A stretch of DNA of 64,000 nucleotides from Pseudomonadota bacterium (GCA_021848465.1 JAJZUP010000006.1:29422-93421), one strand, 5' to 3'. Counted from the stretch's first letter, positions 44,224 to 52,963 are shown. Numbers and translations are program-made. Notes: generated by a model not told the origin, from the letters alone.

Positions 44224-45725
44224 AACTCAAAGGCGTTCTCGATTTCTCGCTCGGCAATTTTCTGTGTCTGCGTGGTTTTGCGCCTATGGGTGTATTGCAA
44301 GATATTTCAAAACCAGACGACAGTATTCAGCGGATTCCAAAGGACGACCGCCTTAAGGAAATCGGCGCCTTCCTTAAGAAAGGCGAGTTTGTATTCTTTC
44401 CGGAAGTCGTGCTTTGTGTTGGCCTGCGTGAGGACGATACCGAGTCGGAGCAAATAGCAAGCTTTTATAGGAATATCCATCAGGGCACTTCTTTCAAAGC
44501 AATGAAATTTGCGCACGGGCTGCGCATATCTTCTTCGGTAAGCCGCTCTCAGAAGCCGGGGGATATTCGAGCGGTTCAGTTTTTTCAGGCTGCCACCGTC
44601 GAATTCGATGCAACCAAAGGCGCAGTGTTTTCGCGGATCGATGGCAACCATCGCCTCGCCGCAATCAAAGCTGCTGATACGACGGCAAGAGAAAGCACCA
44701 CGCCGTTCTGCATTGTATTCTGCAGAAATCAGACCGAATTCAACCGATTTAGCCGGGCGCTATTCCATAACATCAACTACAAACAGGTTCCGCTACCGAA
44801 AGAACATAACCTCAGGCTGATTCTTGATAACCCGGACTTATTTCCCGACGACAAACTAAAATCCGACCCATCATTTGGCTGGGCCTACTACTTGGCTCGG
44901 CAACTCTACAACAAGCTGGATTTCGATCTACTGCCTAACCTTAAGCCATTCATCGAAAAAGAGCCACGGACGTTTCTTGTTGATCAATTCACATTCTTGT
45001 TAGAAAAAAAGGTGGTTAGTGACAACGAGAACGCTATCAAACGCTTTAAGGAAGCGCTGAGCCGTGTTAATGCCATGTTGGATAAAAGTCCTGTGCTTAA
45101 GGACTCAACAAATTGTGGTTTGTTGGCGGCACTCGTGTTTTACGAGCTGCGTCCCGGCGTGCCAACTACGTCCTTTGTGAGCTGGATACTGGATAACCAT
45201 CTTCATCTAATCAAAGAGTCGAACTCGCTGGATTTGATCCAGATTTTTGACATGGTATTAGCAAGCCGACGGCGAAAAATATTTGTTTCAATGGCATTCA
45301 ACGAAGATGCCAGCGAGAACCATTACAAAATCATTGAGCGCGTATGCAGGGAAACGTCAGACAAATTCAGCCTGCGACCTGCACTGAGCGTACATCGTGT
45401 TGACTGGTTTCATGACGGCACTTCTTATGAGATAAACGACAAGATCATCGAGATGCTTAGCGACTGTGGCCTGTTGATTGGCAATCTCACTTATTGCAAT
45501 CCTAACGTCTATCACGAGATTGGGTTTGTAATGGGCAAGGCAAAAGCAGAGGGTAAGGCTTCCCCTGATATGCTGCTGTTCTACGATGAATCCGTTACTA
45601 AAGCAAAAGATAAGTTCGTTGGATTTAACCTGCGGTCAATCAAACATATACCGTTTAAGAAAACAGAAGTATTCGCGGATGTGCTGCGGGAGAATTTAGA
45701 AAAATTCTTCAAACTCAAGGCATAA
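44220..45725 (+). CDS. DGQHR/ParB-like protein fused to a TIR/deoxyribosyltransferase-like domain
   Basis: 501 residues. The N-terminal ~350 resemble DndB/DGQHR proteins: VFSRIDGNHRLAAIKAA (DGNHR in place of DGQHR) with FRNQ-type FCIVFCRNQTEFNRFSRALF and NINYKQVPLPKEHN. The C-terminal ~145 residues (KIFVSMAFNEDASENHYKII, DGTSYEINDKIIEMLSDCGL, IGNLTYCNPNVYHEIGFVMG) have the fold signature of TIR-like or nucleoside-deoxyribosyltransferase-like enzymes, where the Glu in YHEIG is the probable catalytic residue. Start codon overlaps the hsdS stop, so it belongs to the same unit. A nucleotide- or NAD-cleaving effector of a defence system is the likely role, which is inference. Confidence 0.75.
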   Translation: MKLKGVLDFSLGNFLCLRGFAPMGVLQDISKPDDSIQRIPKDDRLKEIGAFLKKGEFVFFPEVVLCVGLREDDTESEQIASFYRNIHQGTSFKAMKFAHGLRISSSVSRSQKPGDIRAVQFFQAATVEFDATKGAVFSRIDGNHRLAAIKAADTTARESTTPFCIVFCRNQTEFNRFSRALFHNINYKQVPLPKEHNLRLILDNPDLFPDDKLKSDPSFGWAYYLARQLYNKLDFDLLPNLKPFIEKEPRTFLVDQFTFLLEKKVVSDNENAIKRFKEALSRVNAMLDKSPVLKDSTNCGLLAALVFYELRPGVPTTSFVSWILDNHLHLIKESNSLDLIQIFDMVLASRRRKIFVSMAFNEDASENHYKIIERVCRETSDKFSLRPALSVHRVDWFHDGTSYEINDKIIEMLSDCGLLIGNLTYCNPNVYHEIGFVMGKAKAEGKASPDMLLFYDESVTKAKDKFVGFNLRSIKHIPFKKTEVFADVLRENLEKFFKLKA

Positions 45726-45746
45726 ATCGTATTCGGGAGTATCGAA

Positions 45747-46853
45747 ATGACTTCGGCAACCCAACTCAACCAAAAAACCTTGCAGACGCATATCACCGCC
45801 TATCTGCAACACATGAAAAACAACGCCGAGCAATTCCGCGCCGATGCCGAGCAGCGCAAGGCGCGAGCCGAGTTTTATCAGGGCTGGAGCAAGGCGCGCA
45901 TGCTGAAGATGGACGAGGCGGATTTTGCCGATTACCTCTCGCGCCTGTGGGCGATGCTGATCTGGGGCAACAAGCAGTATTACGTGGACAAGCTGATCGC
46001 GGACAACGGATTCGATGTGCTCAGGAAGGCGCTGGCCGAGCTGGTCTGGGGCAGCGGCGGCGTGGAGAAGCGCTGGGATAGTTTCCGCGATTCCGTGAAA
46101 GGCGTCGGCCCGGCGATGATGAGCGAAATTCTCTGCCATGTGCATCCCGGCGAGTGCATGCTGTGGAACCGCAGGGCCTATGTGGGGCTTCAGGCTTTGG
46201 GGGTGCCGAACCTGCCCGCCTACAACTACCAACTGACCGGCAAACGTTACAAGGAGCTTTCCGCCATCGCCGGTGAGATTGCCGTTGCCATGCAGGGCCA
46301 CGGCATTGCTGAGGCTAATTTGCTGACGGTGGATTATTTCATCTGGGATGAGCTGCAATCCGAGGGCAGTTTGCAGCAGGCGATGAAGAACAATGCCGCA
46401 AAGCCTGCGGTTGCCATCCCCTCGGATGCAAATGCGGCCTCTTTTATCCATGATGAGATATGCGACAAGATTTCAGAAATCGGCGAGTGGCGCGGATATA
46501 AGGGAAGCACCGAGGTCAAAGTCGGTGCTGGGGCCGTGGTAGATGCGACGTGGGAAGTGACCATAGGTAATATGGGGCGGGCAATTTACGTATTCGAGGT
46601 GCAGACTGCGGGATCAATAGACAGCATGCTGATGAACTTGCTCAAGTCGTTGAACAATCCGGCGGTGCAAGGCATCGTTGCCGTCTCCGATGCGGCGCAG
46701 ATCGAGAAGATCAGGAAAGAGGCGGCGGACATCCCGCAGCTCAACTCAAAGCTGCGTTACTGGGATTATCAGGATGTGTTGCGCGTGCACGAAAGCTTGG
46801 CGCTGGTGAATGAATCCATCAACAGTCTGCGGCTCGTGCCGGAAGGGTTTTGA
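45747..46853 (+). CDS. Hypothetical protein with HhH-like and possible nuclease-like regions
   Basis: 368 residues. The N-terminal half has a helix-hairpin-helix-like segment, FRDSVKGVGPAMMSEILCHV then HPGECMLWNRRAYVGLQALG. The C-terminal part has VVDATWEVTIGN and AIYVFEVQTAGS, an arrangement (Asp, then E-x-Q) seen in some PD-(D/E)xK nucleases, followed by AVQGIVAVSDAAQIEKIRKE. No family is named with certainty. It starts 21 bp after the preceding defence-like gene and may belong to the same transcript. Nuclease activity is only a suggestion from motif spacing. Confidence 0.6.
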   Translation: MTSATQLNQKTLQTHITAYLQHMKNNAEQFRADAEQRKARAEFYQGWSKARMLKMDEADFADYLSRLWAMLIWGNKQYYVDKLIADNGFDVLRKALAELVWGSGGVEKRWDSFRDSVKGVGPAMMSEILCHVHPGECMLWNRRAYVGLQALGVPNLPAYNYQLTGKRYKELSAIAGEIAVAMQGHGIAEANLLTVDYFIWDELQSEGSLQQAMKNNAAKPAVAIPSDANAASFIHDEICDKISEIGEWRGYKGSTEVKVGAGAVVDATWEVTIGNMGRAIYVFEVQTAGSIDSMLMNLLKSLNNPAVQGIVAVSDAAQIEKIRKEAADIPQLNSKLRYWDYQDVLRVHESLALVNESINSLRLVPEGF

Positions 46854-46890
46854 TGAATTTGTTTTTTGATCCAGCATTCGCGAGGTTCGA

Positions 46891-47784
46891 ATGATTGGCC
46901 TACCGGAACTGCTGGCAGGTCTGAATATTGCCGAGAAGCTCGGCAAATTCCTAAATTGGCTGCGCGGCAGGAAGACAACTCCGCCTGAGAATATCGCCAC
47001 TCGCTTTGTTCGGCTGTTTGAAAATCACGGCATACATCGTAATCAAATTCCACGCTTCATCGAACACGGGCTTACCTTAAAGGATGTTCAGGATGACAGC
47101 TCCCTGCTTGCAAAGCTGGATGAGCCTTTGCTGGAAGCGGTCTGTGAAAAATTGGCGGTCCGTCGCGAATGGCTGGATGGGGCTGATGAGCAGATTTACC
47201 CTTGCCATGATTTCTACAAAACCCCCCGAGAGTTCGAAGCCTTCCTCAAAGAAAAAATCGCCTCCAATCCTGATGGCGATTGGCATGGCATATTGATGGC
47301 CCCCGAAGAAAAGCATAACGACGCTTGGGCTTTGTTGATCTTGCAGGAAACGGTTGGCTGGGTAGGAGAGAAACCGATTTATCGCCTTCACCTTTGCAAT
47401 AACTGGCTCTTCAGTTACTGGAAAGCTCGCGCCTATTTGACGGCCTGTATCGCGATCGCGTGGAAACACCAAGTATTTGTGCATGGCTGCTATTTACCTA
47501 AACGCGAAGTCAATAAGCTGGCCGAGGGGCATCTACTTCTGGGGAGGCAAGGTAACGGCATCTGGTTCAATGGGCACCGTAAATGGTATCCAGAGGATAT
47601 GGCACTAGACCCCTCTACATTTCTTGAAGGCGTTGATCCCGAGAGAGACGATTTTGGAGTCAAGTCAGGATTACAGCTTTGGCTCAGTTTGGAAGAGCAA
47701 GGCTATATGGATACAGGAATATGCTCGGTGCTATACCCGAATCCAAAGCTGTCATTCCAACAACTATTTGCTAAATTTAGTTAG
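46891..47784 (+). CDS. Hypothetical protein of the accessory island
   Basis: 297 residues. The first ~30 residues form an amphipathic or weakly hydrophobic helix (MIGLPELLAGLNIAEKLGKF). Residues ~35-95 look like a helix-turn-helix unit (RFVRLFENHGIHRNQIPRFI and EAVCEKLAVRREWLDGAD). The C-terminal ~180 residues are a mixed fold with many Trp (NDAWALLILQETVGWVGEK, GIWFNGHRKWYPEDM). No family recognised. 37 bp after the previous gene on the same strand; last gene of the island before core genes resume on the other strand. Confidence 0.55.
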   Translation: MIGLPELLAGLNIAEKLGKFLNWLRGRKTTPPENIATRFVRLFENHGIHRNQIPRFIEHGLTLKDVQDDSSLLAKLDEPLLEAVCEKLAVRREWLDGADEQIYPCHDFYKTPREFEAFLKEKIASNPDGDWHGILMAPEEKHNDAWALLILQETVGWVGEKPIYRLHLCNNWLFSYWKARAYLTACIAIAWKHQVFVHGCYLPKREVNKLAEGHLLLGRQGNGIWFNGHRKWYPEDMALDPSTFLEGVDPERDDFGVKSGLQLWLSLEEQGYMDTGICSVLYPNPKLSFQQLFAKFS

Positions 47785-47871
47785 CAACGCGGCCTTTCAT
47801 TTACTACCTTCCGAATTAAGCCACAAAGCCAACCCGACCCATTTCCGGAAATCCGAAAGCTCGCTATGCCG

Positions 47872-48327
47872 TTATTCCGCCCCGCCCTGCGCGCGCATCT
47901 TCGCGGCGATGTTGTCGCCGTGCGGGATGTGGAGCAGGTCTACCAGACGGCGCATCAGGTGGTTTTCGTGGGCACTGATTTTTCCGTCGGCATAGGCCAC
48001 TTGCCACAGGTATTCGACGATCTCGATGCGTTCCGCTACCGGCAGTTCGCGGTTGATGATGGTGGTGAATTGGTGCAGGTCGTTGGCTTCGAGCGCGGCC
48101 TGGTGCGCACGCACGCTCAGTTGCGCCACTTCCGTTTCCGAAAGATTGAAGCGTTTCCTGAGGATGTCGAGGACGGCGGCCTGCTCTTCTGCGGCGCTTT
48201 CGGCGTCCGAACGCATGACCTCGATCAGCAGCACGGCCAGCGCCAGTTGCAGGGTGTGCTGTGGACGGTTTGCGTCGGGGGACGGCGGGATGATTGAAGA
48301 CAAGAGGTTGTTCAGTTTGCTCAGCAT
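47872..48327 (-). CDS. TerB-family protein
   Basis: 151 residues. A single TerB/TerD-N-like helical domain: LALAVLLIEVMRSDAESAAE, AAVLDILRKRFNLSETEVAQ, IEIVEYLWQVAYADGKISAH, HENHLMRRLVDLLHIPHGD. The acidic residues at E-V-M-R-S-D and Y-A-D-G are the putative metal-binding positions of the family. The name comes from tellurite-resistance loci but the function is not known. 38 bp after slyX on the same strand. Confidence 0.9.
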   Translation of the reverse strand: MLSKLNNLLSSIIPPSPDANRPQHTLQLALAVLLIEVMRSDAESAAEEQAAVLDILRKRFNLSETEVAQLSVRAHQAALEANDLHQFTTIINRELPVAERIEIVEYLWQVAYADGKISAHENHLMRRLVDLLHIPHGDNIAAKMRAQGGAE

Positions 48328-48365
48328 GGGGTTCTCTCAATTTCTTTGGGACTGTGTCCCCGCTT

Positions 48366-48572
48366 TCAATAGTGCGGCGGGCGTTCCTGACCGCCGCCGT
48401 TTTCATTGATGGACTGGGCCAGTGAAGACATGTGCTGCGCGAGGGCGCGGCAGGTTGCTTCGAGCTGGTCGATTTTCTGCTGTTGCTGGTATACGGTTTT
48501 GTTGAGCGCTTCGACCAGGTCTTCCTGGTAGGCGAGTTTGCTCTCAATGTCGATCAGGCGTTTTTCGTTCAT
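48366..48572 (-). CDS. slyX: SlyX-family protein
   Basis: 68 residues, almost all coiled coil (MNEKRLIDIESKLAYQEDLV, EALNKTVYQQQQKIDQLEAT) with a C-terminal PPHY, exactly the SlyX plan. Start set at ATG 48572; an open frame continues upstream into the opposite tsaC gene and is rejected. Function unknown. Confidence 0.92.
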   Translation of the reverse strand: MNEKRLIDIESKLAYQEDLVEALNKTVYQQQQKIDQLEATCRALAQHMSSLAQSINENGGGQERPPHY

Positions 48573-48647
48573 ACGGCGTCTGGTTTGGTTGTGCTGGGCG
48601 CGCATTTTAACGCGGCATTGCGCAATGTTTCGGGTAACATCCGCATC

Positions 48648-49205
48648 ATGAGGTCTTTTCCCGCTGCAAATCGCTCGCTCGCCGCCTACCTGAAACGCGG
48701 CGGCGTGATCGCCTATCCCACTGAGTCCTGTTACGGGCTGGGCTGCGACCCGGCCAATCGTCGTGCGGTGCAGCGCATCCTGCAATTGAAACAACGTCCG
48801 CAGCATAAGGGGCTGATCCTGATTGCCGCGCACTACCGGCAGGTGGTGCGCTACATCCAGCCGCTCACACAGGCTGAGCAGCGCCGCTTGCGCGACGATG
48901 GCGCACAGGCAATCACCTACCTGATGCCGGTAAAGCCATCGTGTCCGCGCTGGTTGCGTGGCGCGCACGATACCCTCGCCATCCGCATGACAGCGCATCC
49001 GACTGCAAGAAACCTTTGCCGCAATGCGGGTAGCGCGCTGGTTTCCACCAGTGCAAACCGCAGCGGCATGCGCGCGGCACGCACTTATGCCGAGTGCAAG
49101 CGCATTTTCGGTAATGCGGTTTGGGTATTGCGCGGCCAGGTGGGAAAACGCAAGCGCCCTTCGACAATACGCGCCTGGGGTGATGGTAGAATCCTGCGAA
49201 ACTAA
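48648..49205 (+). CDS. tsaC: Threonylcarbamoyl-AMP synthase (TsaC/YrdC)
   Basis: 185 residues from ATG 48648. YrdC-domain motifs: LKRGGVIAYPTESCYGLGCD near the N-terminus, LKQRPQHKGLILIAA, LMPVKPSCPRWLRG and ALVSTSANRSGM. It makes threonylcarbamoyl-AMP for the t6A modification of tRNA. The size matches the short TsaC form, without a Sua5 domain. It is divergent from slyX and 21 bp ahead of hemF. Confidence 0.92.
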   Translation: MRSFPAANRSLAAYLKRGGVIAYPTESCYGLGCDPANRRAVQRILQLKQRPQHKGLILIAAHYRQVVRYIQPLTQAEQRRLRDDGAQAITYLMPVKPSCPRWLRGAHDTLAIRMTAHPTARNLCRNAGSALVSTSANRSGMRAARTYAECKRIFGNAVWVLRGQVGKRKRPSTIRAWGDGRILRN

Positions 49206-49226
49206 AATATCCAATCAGGAGAGAAC

Positions 49227-50150
49227 ATGAGCAAAGTAGATTCCGCCGCCGTCAAAGAGTACCTGCTGGAGCTGCAGGAGCTGATCGTGGATCGGCTGGA
49301 GCAAGTGGATGGCAACCGTTTCCTGCGGGACAAGTGGACGCGTGCCAGCGGCAGTGGCGGCATCGGCAAGGGTGAAGGCATCAGCTGCATCATCGAGGAA
49401 GGCAATGTGCTGGAGCGCGGCGGGGTGGCTTTTTCGCACGTGCAGGGCGACAAGATGCCCGCCTCGGCCACCGCGCACCGTCCCGAGCTGGCGGGCTGCT
49501 CGTGGGAGGCGATGGGCGTCTCGCTGGTGATGCATCCGCGTAACCCGTATGCGCCGACTTCGCATGCCAATGTGCGCATGTTTGTCGCCACCAAGCCGGA
49601 CGGCGACCAGGTGTTCTGGTTCGGCGGCGGCATGGACCTGACGCCTTATTACGGCTTTGATGAGGATGCGCGGCATTTTCACCAGGCATGCAAAAACTCG
49701 CTGGCGCCGTTCGACCCGACGCTGCACCCGAAATTCAAGAAGTGGTGCGACGAGTATTTCTACCTGAAGCATCGCAACGAACAGCGCGGTGTGGGCGGCA
49801 TTTTCTTCGACGACCTGAACACGCCGGACTTCGCCACCTGCTTTGCCATCCAGCAAAGCGTGGGCGACCATTACCTGTCGGCCTATGTGCCCATCCTGGA
49901 AAAGCGCATGGACACGCCCTACGGTGAGCGCGAGCGCGATTTCCAGTTGTACCGGCGCGGACGCTATGTGGAGTTCAACCTGGTGATCGACCGTGGCACG
50001 ATCTTCGGCCTGCAATCGAATGGCCGCACCGAGTCCATCCTGCTGTCGATGCCGCCGCTAGTGAAATGGCGCTACGACTGGCAACCGGAAGCGGGCACGC
50101 CGGAAGCAGAGCTGTACGAAAAATTCCTGGTGCCGCAAGACTGGGTTTGA
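49227..50150 (+). CDS. hemF: Oxygen-dependent coproporphyrinogen III oxidase
   Basis: 307 residues. The HemF signature is continuous: [83 protein letters not shown]-type [19 protein letters not shown] and [16 protein letters not shown]. It decarboxylates coproporphyrinogen III with O2 in heme synthesis. Ribosome site AGGAGAG. Probably co-transcribed with tsaC. Confidence 0.97.
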   Translation: MSKVDSAAVKEYLLELQELIVDRLEQVDGNRFLRDKWTRASGSGGIGKGEGISCIIEEGNVLERGGVAFSHVQGDKMPASATAHRPELAGCSWEAMGVSLVMHPRNPYAPTSHANVRMFVATKPDGDQVFWFGGGMDLTPYYGFDEDARHFHQACKNSLAPFDPTLHPKFKKWCDEYFYLKHRNEQRGVGGIFFDDLNTPDFATCFAIQQSVGDHYLSAYVPILEKRMDTPYGERERDFQLYRRGRYVEFNLVIDRGTIFGLQSNGRTESILLSMPPLVKWRYDWQPEAGTPEAELYEKFLVPQDWV

Positions 50151-50157
50151 CGATGCG

Positions 50158-50183
50158 GCCCGGCTGCCGCCAGGCAGCCGGGC
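50158..50183. terminator. Strong hairpin between convergent hemF and glycosyltransferase genes
   Basis: GCCCGGCTGCC pairs perfectly with GGCAGCCGGGC (11 bp, loop GCCA), 8 bp after the hemF stop and 10 bp before the glycosyltransferase stop. There is no T run on either strand, so it is either a weak two-way terminator or an mRNA end-protecting structure. Confidence 0.45.
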
Positions 50184-50192
50184 TGGGCTTGC

Positions 50193-51335
50193 TTAACCCG
50201 GATGCCAGCCGGAAATCCCCTGCTCGTTCTCGAAAGTATCGGCATCGATTCCCGGCATGCGCGCTTCGGCCGTTTCCGGAGCGGTCAGCATGCAGCGTGT
50301 GCGCAGGATCAGGGCGTACTCGCGCGCCACTTCACTCCAGCCGCGCTCAAACTGCGGCACCGGTTCGCTACGCGAGAGTTGCTCATCAAGCGCGGCGGCC
50401 CACTCTTCAGCGCATGCATCTGTCGGCAAGATTTTTCCGGCCTCGGGCAAAATATCAGGGGCTGCGCCGCAAGCATCCGACACTACGACCGGTACACCCG
50501 CCGCCATCGCCTCAATGATGTTCATACCGTACGGCTCGGAACGGGCCGGGTGCAGCAACACATCGAGCCGGGAAAAATCGACATGCTCTTCCCATGGATG
50601 CAACTCATAGCCGCCCTGCCAGTCTGCAAACAGGTGTTGCACTTCTTCCACCTTGGGTCCGATCACCATGAAAGTCAGGTTGGGGCGCGATGCGCGCAGC
50701 CTGGCGACGGCTTGGATCGCCTGTGCCAGTCCTTTGCGTTTCCATTCGGTGCCGACAAACCCGACTACCCCGCCATCGCGCGCCACTTCGCGCGGCGCGC
50801 GTACCTCTTCCACCGCCACACCGGGAATCACCGGGCGGGAGAGTTTATGTGCATACTCCGGGTAATACTCGGCAAGCTGCTGTTTGATGCGCTGCGAATT
50901 CGGCACGATGCATTGCGCTACCGCCAACTCGCGCCGCTCAAGGTGTAGCTGCATGGCAATGCGCGGGGAAATCAATTTCCACCAGGGCTTTTCCAGCACA
51001 GTGGCAAACAGCGAGCCATGAAAGGTAGTGAGGTCATGTACGCTGACGCGCTCATGGCTATGGATGATGGTATTTTTCTGGGGATTGGTTTCCAGCCAGA
51101 AACGCACATGCCGGTCGAAGCGCATGGCAGCCAGCCAGCGCGGACGCGGCGCAACTTCACCCAGTTCGTAAACCGCTATTCCATGCGGTTTATCGACGTG
51201 GCAACGTTCGCACAGAACCGTTACGTCATGTCCCAGTTTGTGCAGGTGCAGGGTCAGTTCCCAAACATATCGCTCCATTCCCCCTACAGGACCGTAGCGT
51301 CTTACGATATGCAGCAGATGCAATTTGACATCCAT
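50193..51335 (-). CDS. Family 4-type glycosyltransferase
   Basis: 380 residues from ATG 51335 with GGGAGGAG 4-5 nt upstream. The GT-B fold is shown by LLHIVRRYGPVGGMERYVWE at the N-terminus (acceptor side). The C-terminal donor side has GVVGFVGTEWKRKGLAQAIQ, SRLDVLLHPARSEPYGMNII and EAMAAGVPVVVSDACGAAPD, including the E-x7-E-type motif. A retaining sugar transferase, probably for a surface polysaccharide or LPS; donor and acceptor cannot be told. No other sugar genes lie nearby. Its upstream region is shared with the divergent nif operon. Confidence 0.9.
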   Translation of the reverse strand: MDVKLHLLHIVRRYGPVGGMERYVWELTLHLHKLGHDVTVLCERCHVDKPHGIAVYELGEVAPRPRWLAAMRFDRHVRFWLETNPQKNTIIHSHERVSVHDLTTFHGSLFATVLEKPWWKLISPRIAMQLHLERRELAVAQCIVPNSQRIKQQLAEYYPEYAHKLSRPVIPGVAVEEVRAPREVARDGGVVGFVGTEWKRKGLAQAIQAVARLRASRPNLTFMVIGPKVEEVQHLFADWQGGYELHPWEEHVDFSRLDVLLHPARSEPYGMNIIEAMAAGVPVVVSDACGAAPDILPEAGKILPTDACAEEWAAALDEQLSRSEPVPQFERGWSEVAREYALILRTRCMLTAPETAEARMPGIDADTFENEQGISGWHPG

Positions 51336-51484
51336 CACACTCCTCCCTTGATGCAGATTGCATGTAGTAAGTGTAAACCAGTGCCGGGAGGCTGTATTGT
51401 TTACTTTCACAACCTCGCAATTTCCAATACAAACCATAGCGTTAAGACTCGCCCCAGCCTGGCTGTGTATCGCACAAGCCACTT

Positions 51485-51500
51485 TGTCGCAAACACTACA
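51485..51500 (+). promoter_or_regulatory. NifA upstream activator sequence (TGT-N10-ACA)
   Basis: TGTCGCAAACACTACA matches the NifA binding consensus exactly. It lies 94 bp upstream of the -24/-12 promoter at 51595, in the usual range of such activator sites. Only one perfect copy was found in the 310-bp intergenic region. Confidence 0.75.
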
Positions 51501-51594
51501 CTCCCCCCCTACCGTCTTGTTCCGCACATCCTGGTTGAGCCATTTAACGGGGGTTTTACAAATTAAAATAAATAGTTAGCATTTCATGCCAGGC

Positions 51595-51610
51595 TGGCAC
51601 GTGGTTTGCA
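51595..51610 (+). promoter_or_regulatory. Sigma-54 (-24/-12) promoter of the nif operon
   Basis: TGGCACGTGGTTTGCA fits the sigma-54 consensus TGGCACG-N4-TTGCW at every fixed position, with the required 10 bp between GG and GC. Transcription should begin near 51622, leaving a short leader with AGGAG at 51634 before the ATG at 51646. Confidence 0.92.
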
Positions 51611-51645
51611 GGATAACGCTCACATATCACCGACAGGAGCAAACC

Positions 51646-51969
51646 ATGATCAACATGACCCCGAATGCCATTTCCGCCGTGGAGCGGTTCATCAAGGGAG
51701 CAGATGCCCCGGTTGCCGGACTGCGTATCGCCATTTCCGGCGGCGGCTGTGCCGGTTTCCAGTATGGCATGTCGCTGGAAGAGGCCAAGAATGACGACGA
51801 TCTGGAGCTGGAATTCGGCTCGGTCAAATTGCTGGTCGATCCTTTGTCGGCCCCCTTGCTGGAAGGTGTGACGGTGGACTTTGTGGATAGCCTGACCGGT
51901 AGCGGTTTCAAATTCGAGAACCCGAACGCCAGCTCGAGCTGCGCCTGCGGTTCATCTTTCTCAGCCTGA
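51646..51969 (+). CDS. Nif-type A-type Fe-S carrier (IscA/HesB family)
   Basis: 107 residues. Conserved A-type carrier features: LRIAISGGGCAGFQYGM with the first Cys, VDFVDSLTGSGFKFENPN, and the terminal pair in SSCACGSSF. It takes part in Fe-S cluster delivery. As the first gene behind the sigma-54 promoter and directly before nifU, it matches the iscA-nif position in Azotobacter, so it is probably dedicated to nitrogenase maturation. The upstream in-frame codons before ATG 51646 overlap the promoter and are not used. Confidence 0.92.
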   Translation: MINMTPNAISAVERFIKGADAPVAGLRIAISGGGCAGFQYGMSLEEAKNDDDLELEFGSVKLLVDPLSAPLLEGVTVDFVDSLTGSGFKFENPNASSSCACGSSFSA

Positions 51970-51990
51970 CGGTCATGAATACGACCGTCT

Positions 51991-52028
51991 CCCTCCCCCC
52001 AGCCCCCCCTCTCCCAGCGGGAGAGGGG
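51991..52028. repeat. GC-rich REP-like repeat between iscA-nif and nifU
   Basis: CCCTCTCCCAGCGGGAGAGGG forms a hairpin (CCCTCTCCC/GGGAGAGGG) with CCCTCCCCCCAGCCCC in front: an inverted copy of the element at 23483. It lies in the 102-bp spacer of the operon. Confidence 0.7.
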
Positions 52029-52071
52029 TACAGGCGGAATCAATCAAATTTTCGATACTAGGAGCGATGCC

Positions 52072-52956
52072 ATGTGGGACTACTCGGAAAAGGTCAAAGA
52101 ACATTTCTTCCAGCCGCGCAATGCCGGTACGCTTGATGATGCGAACGGCGTCGGCGATGTCGGCTCCATCTCCTGCGGTGATGCGCTGCGCCTGATGATC
52201 AAGGTCGATCCGGCCACCGACACCATTCTCGATGCGCGCTTCCAGACGTTTGGTTGCGGCTCGGCAATCGCTTCTTCTTCTGCGCTGACCGAGATCGTCA
52301 AGGGCAAGACGCTGGACGAAGCGCTCAAGGTGACCAACCAGGACATCGCGGATTATCTCGACGGCCTGCCGCCGGAAAAAATGCACTGCTCGGTGATGGG
52401 GCGCGAGGCCTTGCAGGCTGCGGTCGCCAATTATCGCGGCGAGGAGTGGAGCGACGATCACGAGGAAGGGCAGTTGATCTGCAAATGTTTTGCGGTCGAT
52501 GCAGTGATGATCGAAGAGACCATCCGCGCCAACAACCTCTCCACCGTGCAGGAAGTCACCAACTACACCAAGGCGGGCGGCGGCTGCTCTTCATGCCATG
52601 AAGGTATCGAAGAGATCCTGGTCAAAGTGCTGGCCGAGCGCGGCGAAAGCTTCAAGCCTGGCGCGTTGCCGGAGGCGGCACCTTCCGGCATGACCAATCT
52701 GCAACGCATCAAGAAGATTGAAGCCGTGCTGGAATCCATCCGCCCGCAACTGAAACGCGACGGCGGCGACATCGAGCTGCTCGACGTGGACGGCAAGACC
52801 ATTTACGTCGCCATGACCGGTGCCTGTGCGGGCTGCCAGATGGAAGCGCTGACGCTGCAAGGCATCCAGCAAAAGCTGATGGAAGAATTGAAAGAGTTCA
52901 TCAAGATTGTGCCGACCAAGGCCGGTGCGCTGAGCCGGGCGAGTTGCCAGCCGTGA
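52072..52956 (+). CDS. nifU: Fe-S scaffold protein NifU
   Basis: 294 residues with the three-part NifU plan. The N-terminal IscU-like domain has [20 protein letters not shown] and KMHCSVMG. The central 2Fe-2S domain has ICKCFAVD and [10 protein letters not shown]. The C-terminal Nfu domain has [14 protein letters not shown] and [11 protein letters not shown]. It is the scaffold on which clusters for nitrogenase are built with sulfur from NifS. Length fits Azotobacter NifU. Confidence 0.97.
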   Translation: MWDYSEKVKEHFFQPRNAGTLDDANGVGDVGSISCGDALRLMIKVDPATDTILDARFQTFGCGSAIASSSALTEIVKGKTLDEALKVTNQDIADYLDGLPPEKMHCSVMGREALQAAVANYRGEEWSDDHEEGQLICKCFAVDAVMIEETIRANNLSTVQEVTNYTKAGGGCSSCHEGIEEILVKVLAERGESFKPGALPEAAPSGMTNLQRIKKIEAVLESIRPQLKRDGGDIELLDVDGKTIYVAMTGACAGCQMEALTLQGIQQKLMEELKEFIKIVPTKAGALSRASCQP

Positions 52957-52963
52957 TTACCAA

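Noticed and set aside
48432..48647. 5' extension of tsaC across slyX
   Set aside because: The extension is antisense to slyX and lacks YrdC features; ATG 48648 gives the expected TsaC length.
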